Counted from the first letter of the stretch, positions 25,412 through 33,116 are shown. The stretch is 44,125 nt of DNA from Thiobacillus sp. 63-78 (GCA_001899765.1 MKWM01000043.1:1-44125), one strand, 5' to 3'. The notes: generated by a model from the letters alone, not told the origin. Numbers and translations are program-made.

Positions 25412-25825
25412 ATGAGCGACCAGAAAATGCGCTTCCACGTCGAAAGCGTCCGTATCGACGCTCATGGCAGCGTGTCGCGCTGCAAGCAGGCGGAAATTCC
25501 GCTCGATACTGACCTCGCTGGCAACCCCAAGGCCTTCAATCCGGCCGAGCTTCTGCTGGCCGCGGTGTCCGCCTGCATCATCAAGGGTATCGAGCGCATC
25601 ACGCCCATGCTCAACTTTTCGCTGCGAGGCGTCGAGGTGCGTGTCGACGGCGTGCGCCAGGACGTGCCGCCGAAGATGGAGTCGATCACCTACGAGATCA
25701 TCGTCGACAGCGATGAATCCGACCGTCGTCTGGAACTGCTGCACGAGAACGTGCAGAAATACGGCACTGTGTTCAATACGGTAGCGCCAGGAACCCAATT
25801 AACCGGCTTGTTGCGGCGCAAATGA
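25412..25825 (+). CDS. OsmC-family protein
   Basis: A 137-residue OsmC/Ohr-superfamily protein. The characteristic NPAELLLAAVSACIIKGIE helix carries Cys55, and another cysteine lies at position 24. The second peroxidatic-pair cysteine of classical Ohr, near residue 115-120, is missing. This points to the YhfA-like branch, whose substrate is unknown, rather than an organic hydroperoxide reductase. The start could also be the ATG at 25406, two codons upstream; both have only GGGG-like upstream sequence. It lies 26 nt after the Trx_3 gene. Confidence 0.87.
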   Translation: MSDQKMRFHVESVRIDAHGSVSRCKQAEIPLDTDLAGNPKAFNPAELLLAAVSACIIKGIERITPMLNFSLRGVEVRVDGVRQDVPPKMESITYEIIVDSDESDRRLELLHENVQKYGTVFNTVAPGTQLTGLLRRK

Positions 25826-25847
25826 CCCATGTAGGGAAGGAACGTGC

Positions 25848-26075
25848 ATGACTGCTGTTTCTCTCCAATCCCTGCTTACCTGCCCTGTTTGTGGCCACGC
25901 GGAAACCCTGACCATGCCGACGGATGCGTGCCAGTGGTTCTACGAATGCCCAGCGTGCAAAACCCTGCTCAGGCCAAAGCCCGGTGACTGTTGCGTGTTC
26001 TGCTCGTACGGCAGCGTACCCTGTCCGCCAATTCAGCTTGCCCGCGGCGAGGGAAAGCATGGGTGTTGTGGCTGA
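25848..26075 (+). CDS. GDCCVxC-domain small protein
   Basis: A 75-residue cysteine-rich protein. An N-terminal zinc-ribbon-like pair (CPVCG and CPAC) is followed by GDCCVFCSYG and CPPIQ, the signature of the GDCCVxC (seleno)protein family, in which some members have selenocysteine. All positions here are cysteine. It ends GKHGCCG. The ribosome site GGAAGGAACG is good. The function of the family is not established; the neighbouring OsmC, TauE and Trx_3 genes suggest sulfur or selenium redox chemistry. Confidence 0.85.
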   Translation: MTAVSLQSLLTCPVCGHAETLTMPTDACQWFYECPACKTLLRPKPGDCCVFCSYGSVPCPPIQLARGEGKHGCCG

Positions 26076-26087
26076 AGTGCGTCGAAC

Positions 26088-26855
26088 ATGGACCTGACGT
26101 CCACGCACCTGATCGCCAGCGGCGTGGTATTCGTGATCTCCGCGGTATTTTCCATGCTGGGCCTGGGCGGCGGCATGCTTTACGTCCCGATATTCAAGTG
26201 GATGGAGTTGCCCTTGAAAACGGTAGCCATCCCGTTGGGGCTGCTGCTCAACGGCGTGACCTCCGTCTCTGCATTGATGCGCTATGCGCGCGAGGGACTG
26301 GTGGACTTCCGCGGCGGCCTGCCGGCGGCGCTGGCGGCTTTGGTCGCTGCCCCCTTGGGTGCCCACACCACGCAGTATCTGCCCAAGGACTTGCTGCTCG
26401 GCCTGTTCGCGGCGCTCACCCTATTGGCAGGAGCGTATAGCCTGCGCGGCGCCGTGCATGAAGATGCTCCTAGGCCAATGCCCCCCCACCGCCGCATAGC
26501 CATCGGCCTGATGCTCGGCGGCGGCGAGGGCTTCGTTGGCGCGCTCCTGGGGGTAGGCGGCGGCTTCATCGTTGCCCCTGTCCTGATGATGTTGGGATAC
26601 GGCGCCAAGCAGGCAGCCGGCACCACGGCCTTCATTGTCACCTTCGCCTCGATTTCGGGATTTGCCGCCCATGCGGCGGAAGGGCATATCGATCTGCAGC
26701 TCGCCATCCTCACCGTTCTCGCCGCGCTGGTCGGCTCGCAACTTGGTGCCTGGTTCATGGCCCGACGCGCCAAACCGGCCTGGATCAAGCGGCTCTACGC
26801 TGCGCTGCTGCTCGGGGTTGCGGCAAAGCTGGTGGCGGATATCGCCAGTGAGTGA
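26088..26855 (+). CDS. TauE/SafE-family anion permease
   Basis: A 255-residue membrane protein with about eight hydrophobic segments. It contains two related Gly-rich motifs, SMLGLGGGMLYVPI near the N-terminus and ALLGVGGGFIVAPV in the second half, typical of TauE/SafE (DUF81) permeases. Family members export sulfite, sulfoacetate or related sulfur anions. It lies 12 nt after the GDCCVxC gene and 3 nt before a Trx_3 gene, so transport of a sulfur compound coupled to thiol redox is a plausible role. Confidence 0.88.
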   Translation: MDLTSTHLIASGVVFVISAVFSMLGLGGGMLYVPIFKWMELPLKTVAIPLGLLLNGVTSVSALMRYAREGLVDFRGGLPAALAALVAAPLGAHTTQYLPKDLLLGLFAALTLLAGAYSLRGAVHEDAPRPMPPHRRIAIGLMLGGGEGFVGALLGVGGGFIVAPVLMMLGYGAKQAAGTTAFIVTFASISGFAAHAAEGHIDLQLAILTVLAALVGSQLGAWFMARRAKPAWIKRLYAALLLGVAAKLVADIASE

Positions 26856-26858
26856 GGC

Positions 26859-27122
26859 ATGCGATACGTCGAAGTCCTGGGGTTCGACTGCCCCGCCTGC
26901 CGCAAGACGTTCCGCCTCATCGACGAGACTGCGCGCGACATGGGAATCGAAATCCACCTGGAAAAGGTCTCCGATCCGGCACGTATCGCCAGCTATCGGG
27001 TTCTATCCGTTCCGGGCGTCGTCCTGGACGGCAGGCTGGTTCATCAGGGCAGCGCGCCCAGCCGCAAACTTGTCACAACCTGGCTGTGTGCGCAGCCACA
27101 ACCTGAAGGAGAAACACCGTGA
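26859..27122 (+). CDS. Thioredoxin_3-family small redox protein (copy 2)
   Basis: An 87-residue thioredoxin-fold protein similar along its length to the protein at 25152. The active site is CPAC (Cys11, Cys14) with the cis-proline loop SVPGVVLDGR. An acidic-polar tail of about 10 residues follows the fold. It begins 3 nt after the TauE stop, and its TGA overlaps the GTG start of the FmdE gene (GTGA), so the three genes are translationally coupled. Confidence 0.88.
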   Translation: MRYVEVLGFDCPACRKTFRLIDETARDMGIEIHLEKVSDPARIASYRVLSVPGVVLDGRLVHQGSAPSRKLVTTWLCAQPQPEGETP

Positions 27123-27730
27123 GTAGCCAAGACGATCGCCAGGTCCTGCTGGACACCCTGAAATTCCATGGCCACCGCTGCTGGGCCAGCGTCGCCGGCG
27201 TGCGCGTTGGGCTGGCCGCGCTGCGCGCCCTGAACGTCAAGCGTTCCGGCGGGCGCCAGCTGCATGCCTTTGTCGAGATCGGCGAAGACCACGGCGGCAT
27301 GTGCTTCGGCGATGGCGTGCAGAATGCCACCGGCTGTACGCTGGGCAAGGGCAATATGGAGAAGACGCCCTACGGCAAGCTCGCCGTGACCCTGATCGAA
27401 CGTGCGACCAACCGCGCCGTACGGGTAAGCTACAAGCCTACCCTGGCCAAGCGCATCGCCGAGTCCGCTTTCATGGTCAAGCGCGGACAAGGCATTGAGC
27501 CGGACCAAATCCCCGAGGCCGAGCAGATGGAACTGGTGAACCTGGTCTGGGACGCGCCCGAGGCCGACGTCATGACCATCGGCGAAGTGTTCCAGTTCGA
27601 CCGCGAGTGGCTGCCCGAGGTGATGGGCTTCGTTCCCTGTGCCGCCTGCAACGAACTCACCGCACGCGCTTACGTCCGCGTGGTGGGTGAGAAGCACGTG
27701 TGCATTCCCTGTTCCGGCTACGAGCGCTGA
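27119..27730 (+). CDS. Cytosolic FmdE-domain protein with C-terminal zinc ribbon
   Basis: A 203-residue protein of the FmdE family (formylmethanofuran dehydrogenase subunit E-like). The N-terminal motif FHGHRCW (His17, His19, Cys21) and the DHGGMCFGDGVQ.ATGCTLGKGN block match the family core. The C-terminus carries a zinc-ribbon, CAACNELTARAY...CIPC. There is no signal peptide. It starts with GTG behind AGGAG. Bacteria of this type lack methanofuran-based Mo/W formyl dehydrogenase, and no other fmd gene is visible, so the role is unknown; metal or cofactor binding is the safest guess. A second, exported FmdE-domain protein lies at 28931. Confidence 0.88.
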   Translation: MSSQDDRQVLLDTLKFHGHRCWASVAGVRVGLAALRALNVKRSGGRQLHAFVEIGEDHGGMCFGDGVQNATGCTLGKGNMEKTPYGKLAVTLIERATNRAVRVSYKPTLAKRIAESAFMVKRGQGIEPDQIPEAEQMELVNLVWDAPEADVMTIGEVFQFDREWLPEVMGFVPCAACNELTARAYVRVVGEKHVCIPCSGYER

Positions 27731-27734
27731 AGAC

Positions 27735-28019
27735 ATGGCCGTGTGCAGGTTTGCACCCATTGGCACGCCGGTGATCCAGTTGACGCTGGTTGGCAGCGGC
27801 GAGCCGCTACTCCGCATGGAGAAGCGCCTGCATTGTGCCGCAACGGGGGCCGGCATGGCGCTGGAACTGAGCGTCTGCAGGGATGCAGAGATGCTCGGCA
27901 TCCCGATGCAGCAGACTCCGGCCGTGCTGTTGGCGGGGCGGGTGGTGCTGACCGGCCTGCAGCGCACCGAGGCAATCGAAGCCTGGCTGCGCGAAACCTT
28001 CCACACTGATAAGCAATAA
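27735..28019 (+). CDS. Thioredoxin_3-like protein lacking the CxxC motif (copy 3)
   Basis: A 94-residue protein that aligns by eye with the two Trx_3 proteins upstream. The strand LVGSG corresponds to VLGSG, but the following CxxC is EPLL. The cis-proline region is kept (QQTPAVLLAGRVV), as is the final helix (EAIEAWL). Three cysteines occur elsewhere (near residues 4, 34 and 48), away from the classical redox site. The protein may be a binding or scaffolding relative of the active copies. It lies 4 nt after the FmdE gene and 2 nt before the CDF gene. Confidence 0.72.
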   Translation: MAVCRFAPIGTPVIQLTLVGSGEPLLRMEKRLHCAATGAGMALELSVCRDAEMLGIPMQQTPAVLLAGRVVLTGLQRTEAIEAWLRETFHTDKQ

Positions 28020-28021
28020 CG

Positions 28022-28918
28022 ATGAGCCACGACCATAACCATGCACACACCGGCGCCGGCACCACGCTAATTCTGGCGACCCTCCTGACGCTGGGCTTCG
28101 CCGCCATCGAGGCGGGCGTCGGCCTGTGGGCCGGGTCGCTGGCGCTGGTGGCGGACGCCGGCCACATGGTCAACGACGCCGCCGCCCTAGGGCTGGCGGC
28201 GGGCGCGGCCTGGTTGGCGCGGCGGCAGGTTTCGCCCCGCCACAGCTATGGCCTCGGCCGCGCCGAATTCATCGCCGCGCTGATCAACAGTCTCAGCCTC
28301 CTGGCGCTGGTGGCCTGGCTCACGGTCTCCGCTGTCGAGCGCTTGCAGGCGCCCCAGGCCGTGCAAGGCGAGGCGGTATCCGTCACCGCCGCCATCGGCC
28401 TTGCCATCAACCTGCTGGTCGCGTGGTTGCTGACCCGCGGCGAGAAGAACCTCAACACCCGTGCCGCCCTGCTGCATGTGCTGGGTGATCTGCTCGGCTC
28501 GGTGGCTGCGCTTCTTGCCGGTCTGGTCATCGCCTTCACCGGCTGGACCCCCATCGACCCGCTGCTGTCTCTGGTTATCGGTGCGCTCATCCTGGTCTCC
28601 AGTCTGCGACTGTTGCGGGAGGCCCTGCACGGACTGATGGAGGGCGCGCCGTTCGACATCGCCCCGGAGGAAGTCGGCCACGCGCTGGCCGGCGTGCCCG
28701 GGGTGGCCTCGGTACACGACCTGCACATCTGGGCCGTGCGGCCGGAGGAAGCCCTGCTTTCGGCCCATCTGGTGGTGCGCGACATCGCGCGATGGGAGAT
28801 GGTGATGGAGACCAGCCACGCCCTGCTGGCCGAGCGCTTCGGGATTCATCACGCCACCCTGCAGCCGGAGCCGGTTACGCGCACCGTCCACTGGCGCGAG
28901 CGCCCTGAACATGACTGA
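28022..28918 (+). CDS. CDF-family cation efflux protein (CzcD-like)
   Basis: A 298-residue cation diffusion facilitator that exports Zn2+, Co2+ or Cd2+ in exchange for protons. An N-terminal His-rich stretch (HDHNHAH) precedes six membrane segments. The metal-site motifs are HMVND (first pair, TM2) and HVLGD (TM5). A C-terminal cytoplasmic domain contains VHDLHIW. It lies in the middle of the arsenic train, 2 nt after the Trx_3-like gene, and can be paired with the ZIP importer at 32298 for metal homeostasis. Confidence 0.94.
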   Translation: MSHDHNHAHTGAGTTLILATLLTLGFAAIEAGVGLWAGSLALVADAGHMVNDAAALGLAAGAAWLARRQVSPRHSYGLGRAEFIAALINSLSLLALVAWLTVSAVERLQAPQAVQGEAVSVTAAIGLAINLLVAWLLTRGEKNLNTRAALLHVLGDLLGSVAALLAGLVIAFTGWTPIDPLLSLVIGALILVSSLRLLREALHGLMEGAPFDIAPEEVGHALAGVPGVASVHDLHIWAVRPEEALLSAHLVVRDIARWEMVMETSHALLAERFGIHHATLQPEPVTRTVHWRERPEHD

Positions 28919-28930
28919 CCGAGGAGCCCC

Positions 28931-29650
28931 ATGAAAGTCCTGCTCGCCTTGCTGTTCTTACTCGCCACGCCTCTCTGGGCCGCGCCGCCGGATGGTAACG
29001 CGCCCGACTGGTACTACCCGCAGTGGCTCGCCGAGGCGCCTCACACACCGGTGTTCAGGGTGCGCGACACCGTGAACAAATACGGGCGCTATGCCAGCGA
29101 GACCAAGACCGTCACGATCAAGGACCTGATCAAGTTCCACGGCCATTTCTGCGGCGGACTCGTCGAGGGCGCCACCGCCCTCAAGGTCGCCTTCGATCGG
29201 CTGTTCCCCGACGGCATTATCGACCGCACCGACCTCGTCATCGCCTCCAACAACTCCGCCTGCGGCGGCGACGTGGCGGTCTACCTCACCGGCGCGCGCG
29301 CCCGCTTCGGCAGCCACCTGATCGACCCCAAACTCAAGGAAAGCGACTTCGTGGTGAAGCGCGTCTCGACCGGAAAATCCGTGCGCGTGGTGATCAATGC
29401 CGCCACCTATCCCCACGACGTGCGCACCCAGATGAAGAAAATCGAATCGGGCACGTTCGAGCCGGCCGACATCGACCTGTTCCAGGACCTGCAATGGGCC
29501 TACGCGAAGAAGCTCGTGACGCGGCCGGCGATCGAATCGGTGGACGTAACCGAGAACCCGAACTACGCATGGCCCGAACCGCCTTGCCAAGACATGGGCA
29601 GGCGCCGTGACAACGATTACAAGGACGTGCCGGCAGCTCGCCTGAAATGA
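28931..29650 (+). CDS. Exported FmdE-domain protein
   Basis: A 239-residue protein with a signal peptide (MKVLLALLFLLATPLWA, cut near residue 18). The FmdE core follows: IKFHGHFCGGLVEGATAL, then ASNNSACGGDVAVYLTGAR. The C-terminal zinc ribbon of the cytosolic copy is absent and is replaced by an aromatic/acidic stretch with one Cys in EPPCQDMG. The residue pattern FHGH-x-C shared with the copy at 27119 suggests that both bind the same metal or ligand, one on each side of the membrane. It begins 12 nt after the CDF gene behind GAGGAG. Confidence 0.87.
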   Translation: MKVLLALLFLLATPLWAAPPDGNAPDWYYPQWLAEAPHTPVFRVRDTVNKYGRYASETKTVTIKDLIKFHGHFCGGLVEGATALKVAFDRLFPDGIIDRTDLVIASNNSACGGDVAVYLTGARARFGSHLIDPKLKESDFVVKRVSTGKSVRVVINAATYPHDVRTQMKKIESGTFEPADIDLFQDLQWAYAKKLVTRPAIESVDVTENPNYAWPEPPCQDMGRRRDNDYKDVPAARLK

Positions 29651-29715
29651 AGCAAGGGGTTTCTGGCCAAAAATGTATATTGTGCGTGTGCGTAGGAGCT
29701 TAGTACCGAGTGACC

Positions 29716-30048
29716 ATGCTTGAAACAAAAACCATCCTGCTTTTCCTGGTAACGGCAGTGGCCGAGATCGTCGGCTGCTATCTTCCCTATCTCTGGCTCA
29801 CGCAGGGAAAAAGCGCGTGGCTTCTCGTCCCTGCGGCGTTGAGCTTCGGACTATTCGCTTGGCTTTTAACGCTGCATCCAACCGCGGCAGGGCGTGTCTA
29901 TGCTGCTTATGGCGGCGTTTATATCTTCGTAGCCATTCTTTGGCTTTGGACAGTTGATGGCGTAAAGCCCACCACCTGGGATCTGGTCGGGGCGTTGGTG
30001 GCCCTTGCAGGCATGTCAATCATCATGTTCGCTCCAAGAAATGCATAA
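29716..30048 (+). CDS. ynfA: YnfA/UPF0060-family membrane protein
   Basis: A 110-residue protein with four membrane helices, typical of YnfA (UPF0060), a small-multidrug-resistance-like family. The motifs [13 protein letters not shown] and [17 protein letters not shown] are diagnostic. The start at 29716 (MLETK) is the best-conserved one for the family; a GTG at 29710 is possible. A 65-nt gap precedes it. Members occur frequently in metal and arsenic gene clusters; substrate unknown. Confidence 0.9.
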   Translation: MLETKTILLFLVTAVAEIVGCYLPYLWLTQGKSAWLLVPAALSFGLFAWLLTLHPTAAGRVYAAYGGVYIFVAILWLWTVDGVKPTTWDLVGALVALAGMSIIMFAPRNA

Positions 30049-30197
30049 CAACGTCGTCAACTCGCCCGGCAATAAGCCTCGCGCGTTCGCCGCGTCGCTT
30101 CTTGCTGCCCGTTATGGAGCACGTCGTCCTTCCGCAAACCCGCGTCAATTCCGCATCCCTGGCCCTGCCCGGCCAGGTGCACCTCGAGGAGTCAGCC

Positions 30198-30638
30198 GTG
30201 CATACACCGATTCGCGTACTGTTCCTGAGTGACAGCAATTCCGTCCGCTCCCAGATGGCCGAGGCCCTGTTGCGCAGCCTTGGGGGCGACCGCTATGAGT
30301 CCCACAGCGCGGGGCTCGATGAACCTGCGCCGCTCCATCCCCTGGCGGTCCAGGCCATGGGCGAGGTGGGACTCGACATCTCCGCTCAGCGCAGCAAACA
30401 CCTCAACGACTACCTCGACACCCAGTTCGATTACGTCATTACCCTGTGCGACCGGGCCAGGGTAGCTTGCCCCGATTTCGCGCGCGACAACGAAACCCTG
30501 CACTGGCATCTGGACGACCCGGCCAACGCGCCGGGCGGCGACGCCGACAAGCTCGCGGCCTTCCGGCGCGTGCGCGATGAACTCAGAGCAAGCCTGGAAA
30601 GCTGGATCACCTCCACACGGGCTTCACAGACTCGCTGA
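30198..30638 (+). CDS. LMW-phosphatase/ArsC homologue without the catalytic cysteine
   Basis: A 146-residue third member of the ArsC-type LMW-phosphatase family. Its P-loop reads SDSNSVRS where the first copy has CTGNSCRS: the nucleophile Cys11 is Ser, Gly13 is Ser and Cys16 is Val, while Asn14, Ser15 and Arg17 are kept. The distal pair in TLCDRARVACP is retained. The protein cannot perform the normal nucleophilic reduction but could still bind an oxyanion. The GTG start at 30198 follows GAGGAG; an upstream in-frame ATG at 30102 gives a poor N-terminus. A 150-nt gap precedes the gene; nothing was found in it. Confidence 0.85.
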   Translation: MHTPIRVLFLSDSNSVRSQMAEALLRSLGGDRYESHSAGLDEPAPLHPLAVQAMGEVGLDISAQRSKHLNDYLDTQFDYVITLCDRARVACPDFARDNETLHWHLDDPANAPGGDADKLAAFRRVRDELRASLESWITSTRASQTR

Positions 30639-30653
30639 TACCGGGTGACGAAG

Positions 30654-31364
30654 ATGCCGGCTCTCCTGGAGGCGTCGAATCTGACCCTGGATGTGGGCGC
30701 ACGACGGGTGCTTGAAAATATCTCGTTAAGCGTTGCGACCGGCGAGTTGCACGCCCTGCTGGGCGCCAACGGCGCCGGCAAATCCAGCCTGGCGTATGCA
30801 TTGATGGGTTGCGCCGCTTATCAGTCCGTCGGCGGCCGCATCGTGTTCGATGGCGAGGACATCACCGCACTGCCCCTGCACGAGCGCGCTCGCCGCGGCC
30901 TCACGCTGGCTTGGCAGGAACCCGCCCGCTTCGAGGGGCTGTCGGTGGCGGATTATCTGTCCATCGGCGGCAAGGCAGAGCCCGCGGACTGCCTGCGTCA
31001 GGTGGGACTCGCAGCCGAGGATTATCTTCATCGTGCCTTGGACAAGACGCTGTCCGGCGGCGAGCGCAAGCGCATCGAACTGGCGGGCGTGCTGGCACTG
31101 CAGCCGCGCCTGGCGATCCTCGACGAGCCCACGGCGGGCATCGACTTCCTCTCGCAAGACGAGATCACCCGCGTCATCGGGGCCCTGCGGAAGCAGGGTG
31201 CGGTGCTGTTGATCACCCATCAGGAAGCGCTGGCCGCAGGCGCCGACCGCGCCTCGCAGCTGTGCGGCGGGCGCATCGTCAGCCAGGGCGAACCGGCGGC
31301 GGTGATCGAAAACTTCAAGGCGCGGCGCTGCCGCCGCTGCGACGGGAAGACCTGCCGTGGCTGA
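30654..31364 (+). CDS. SufC-like ABC ATPase with cysteine-rich tail
   Basis: A 236-residue ATPase of the SufC type. Walker A GANGAGKSS, the Q-loop region LAWQEPARFEG, the signature LSGGERKRIEL and Walker B AILDEPTAGIDF are all intact, with the SufC-like form of these motifs. The C-terminal end is unusual: RRCRRCDGKTCRG, three cysteines in ten residues. A GTG at 30645 is an alternative start. It overlaps the next gene by 8 nt. No sufS, sufE, sufA or iscU is nearby, so this resembles the minimal two-gene SufBC systems rather than a full SUF operon. Confidence 0.88.
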   Translation: MPALLEASNLTLDVGARRVLENISLSVATGELHALLGANGAGKSSLAYALMGCAAYQSVGGRIVFDGEDITALPLHERARRGLTLAWQEPARFEGLSVADYLSIGGKAEPADCLRQVGLAAEDYLHRALDKTLSGGERKRIELAGVLALQPRLAILDEPTAGIDFLSQDEITRVIGALRKQGAVLLITHQEALAAGADRASQLCGGRIVSQGEPAAVIENFKARRCRRCDGKTCRG

Positions 31365-32292
31365 TCTCGAGCCGCTCTACCAGGCCTTCCGTCAGATCGG
31401 CGAGGATCCCGGCCTCATCCTCACGCCGGACACCGCGCACGTCGTGGCCTATGGTCATGAACGGCTCAGCCAGCAATCCATCCCGGGCGTCCGCGTTGAG
31501 GCCCACGCCGACGCCAAAGGCGTGCATGCGCGGATCGTGGTGGAAGAGGATTGCATCATCGCCCAGCCGGTGCACCTGTGCTTCGGCCTGTTCGAGCGCT
31601 TCGGCGTGCAGAACGTCGACCTGGACGTGCTGCTGGAGGACAACGCGCAGGCCACCTTCTGGTCGCACTGCCTGTTCATGTTTCCGGATCAGGCACGCCA
31701 TGCCATGGATGCGCGCATCGAACTCAGCCGGGATGCGCGACTGGCCTACAACGAGGTGCATTACCACGGCCTGTCGGGCGGCATCGAGGTGGTGCCGCGG
31801 GCGCGCGTGAAGGTGGGCGAAGGGGCGCACTTCCGCGCCGACTTCAGCCTGGTGCAGGGCCTGGTCGGCAGGCTCGACGTGGATTACGACGTCGAGGTCG
31901 GCGCGGACGCGACCGCCGAGCTCACCAGCAAGATCTACGGCCATGCCGCCGACCGCATTGACCTCTGCGAGCGGGTGCATCTGAACGGTGCCGGCGCCCG
32001 CGGCCTGGTGAAGAGCCGGGTGGCGGTGGAGGACGAGGCGCGCGCGCGTATCGTCGGCGCCACCTATGGCAACGCGGCCGGGGTGCGCGGCCATGTCGAT
32101 TGCCTGGAGATCGTGCGCGGCAACGCGACGGCCTCGGCCGTTCCGGAAGTCAAGGTCACCCACCCGCAGGCCAAGGTAACCCACGAGGCCGCCATCGGTG
32201 CGGTGGACGAGCGCCAGCTCGAGGCCCTGATGGCGCGTGGGCTGGCGCCCGAAGACGCGGTGGACCGCATCATTCTCGGCATGCTCGGTTGA
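31357..32292 (+). CDS. SufB/SufD-family scaffold protein
   Basis: A 311-residue SufB/SufD-family protein, shorter than SufB (about 495) and SufD (about 420). The family C-terminus is well preserved (GNATASAVPEV, HPQAKVTHEAAIGAVDERQLEALMARGL). The middle has a beta-helix-like repeat pattern. Few cysteines are present; one lies in VDCLEIV, near the place where SufB has its key cysteine, but I cannot assign ligands. The GTG start lies inside the SufC-like gene. With the latter it would form a minimal Suf-like complex; its role in Fe-S assembly or repair under arsenic or metal stress is inference. Confidence 0.86.
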   Translation: MADLEPLYQAFRQIGEDPGLILTPDTAHVVAYGHERLSQQSIPGVRVEAHADAKGVHARIVVEEDCIIAQPVHLCFGLFERFGVQNVDLDVLLEDNAQATFWSHCLFMFPDQARHAMDARIELSRDARLAYNEVHYHGLSGGIEVVPRARVKVGEGAHFRADFSLVQGLVGRLDVDYDVEVGADATAELTSKIYGHAADRIDLCERVHLNGAGARGLVKSRVAVEDEARARIVGATYGNAAGVRGHVDCLEIVRGNATASAVPEVKVTHPQAKVTHEAAIGAVDERQLEALMARGLAPEDAVDRIILGMLG

Positions 32293-32297
32293 CGGGG

Positions 32298-33032
32298 ATG
32301 GCCTTGGGGCAGACTTTCTGGATCGCACTGGGCGCCAGCAGCCTGGCGGCGGCTGTGACCGCGTTCGGCATTTATACGGTGCGCCGCTTCGAGACCTGGG
32401 CACGCGCGAAAATCGTGTACTTCATCAGCTACGCCGCCGGCGTGCTGATCGCCGCTTCCTTCCTGCATCTGGTGCCCGAGTCGTTCGAAATGAACGCGCA
32501 TGCGGCGGCGCTCCTGCTCGCAGGCTTCGCCGGCATGCACCTCTTTCACCGCTTCCTGTGCGCCTTCGTGTGCGAGCGCCATCACGTGATCCAGCCGGGC
32601 ATCGGCATCCTGCCCGTGTTCGGCATCGGCTTCCATTCCTTCATCGACGGCATGGTCTACGCCGTCACCTATCAGGTGAGCCACTTCACCGGCACGCTGG
32701 CGGCGGTGGGCATGGTGCTGCACGAGTTCCCGGAGGGCATCGTCACCTACCTGCTGCTCATCCACAGCGGCCTTCGGCCGCGTCCGGCGCTGTGGACGGC
32801 GCTGGCCGCGGCGGCGCTGACCACGCCGCTCGGCATGCTCGTCTCGTTCCCCTTTGTCAGCCGCGTCGACCCACCCCTGCTCGGCGCGCTGCTGTCGCTC
32901 TCGGCCGGCATGCTGGTTTACGTGGGCGCCACACACCTGCTGCCGGAAGCCGAACGCCAGCGCCGGCCGTATGCCTGGCTCGCCTTCCTGGCGGGCGTGA
33001 TGACCGCGGTGCTGATGCTGGTCGTCGGGTGA
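32298..33032 (+). CDS. ZIP-family metal transporter
   Basis: A 244-residue membrane protein of the ZIP family, with about eight segments. TM4 carries the metal-site motif HSFIDGMVY and TM5 carries HEFPEGIV, the conserved H-x3-D/G and HE-x2-E pattern for Zn2+/Fe2+ transport. Before TM4 is a short cytosolic stretch, CAFVCERHHV, with extra potential ligands. The ATG follows GGGG 5 nt after the sufB-like gene. It is the last gene of the train; the sox promoter region follows. Confidence 0.92.
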   Translation: MALGQTFWIALGASSLAAAVTAFGIYTVRRFETWARAKIVYFISYAAGVLIAASFLHLVPESFEMNAHAAALLLAGFAGMHLFHRFLCAFVCERHHVIQPGIGILPVFGIGFHSFIDGMVYAVTYQVSHFTGTLAAVGMVLHEFPEGIVTYLLLIHSGLRPRPALWTALAAAALTTPLGMLVSFPFVSRVDPPLLGALLSLSAGMLVYVGATHLLPEAERQRRPYAWLAFLAGVMTAVLMLVVG

Positions 33033-33101
33033 AATACCGACAATTTGACCCGGAAAGATTTGAAAAAACTCAGGTAACAGCGCAAGCCCTCCCCATCATC
33101 C

Positions 33102-33116
33102 TGGTATCACGCTTGC
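33102..33116 (+). promoter_or_regulatory. Candidate sigma-54 promoter upstream of soxA
   Basis: The sequence TGGTATC-ACGC-TTGC has the invariant GG and GC 10 nt apart and a perfect TTGC at -12. Three mismatches to TGGCACG-N4-TTGC occur in the weaker positions. Transcription would start near 33128, about 190 nt before the soxA ATG. A sigma-54 activator gene lies 4.8 kb downstream (38136-39479). Not tested by scoring matrix. Confidence 0.5.
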
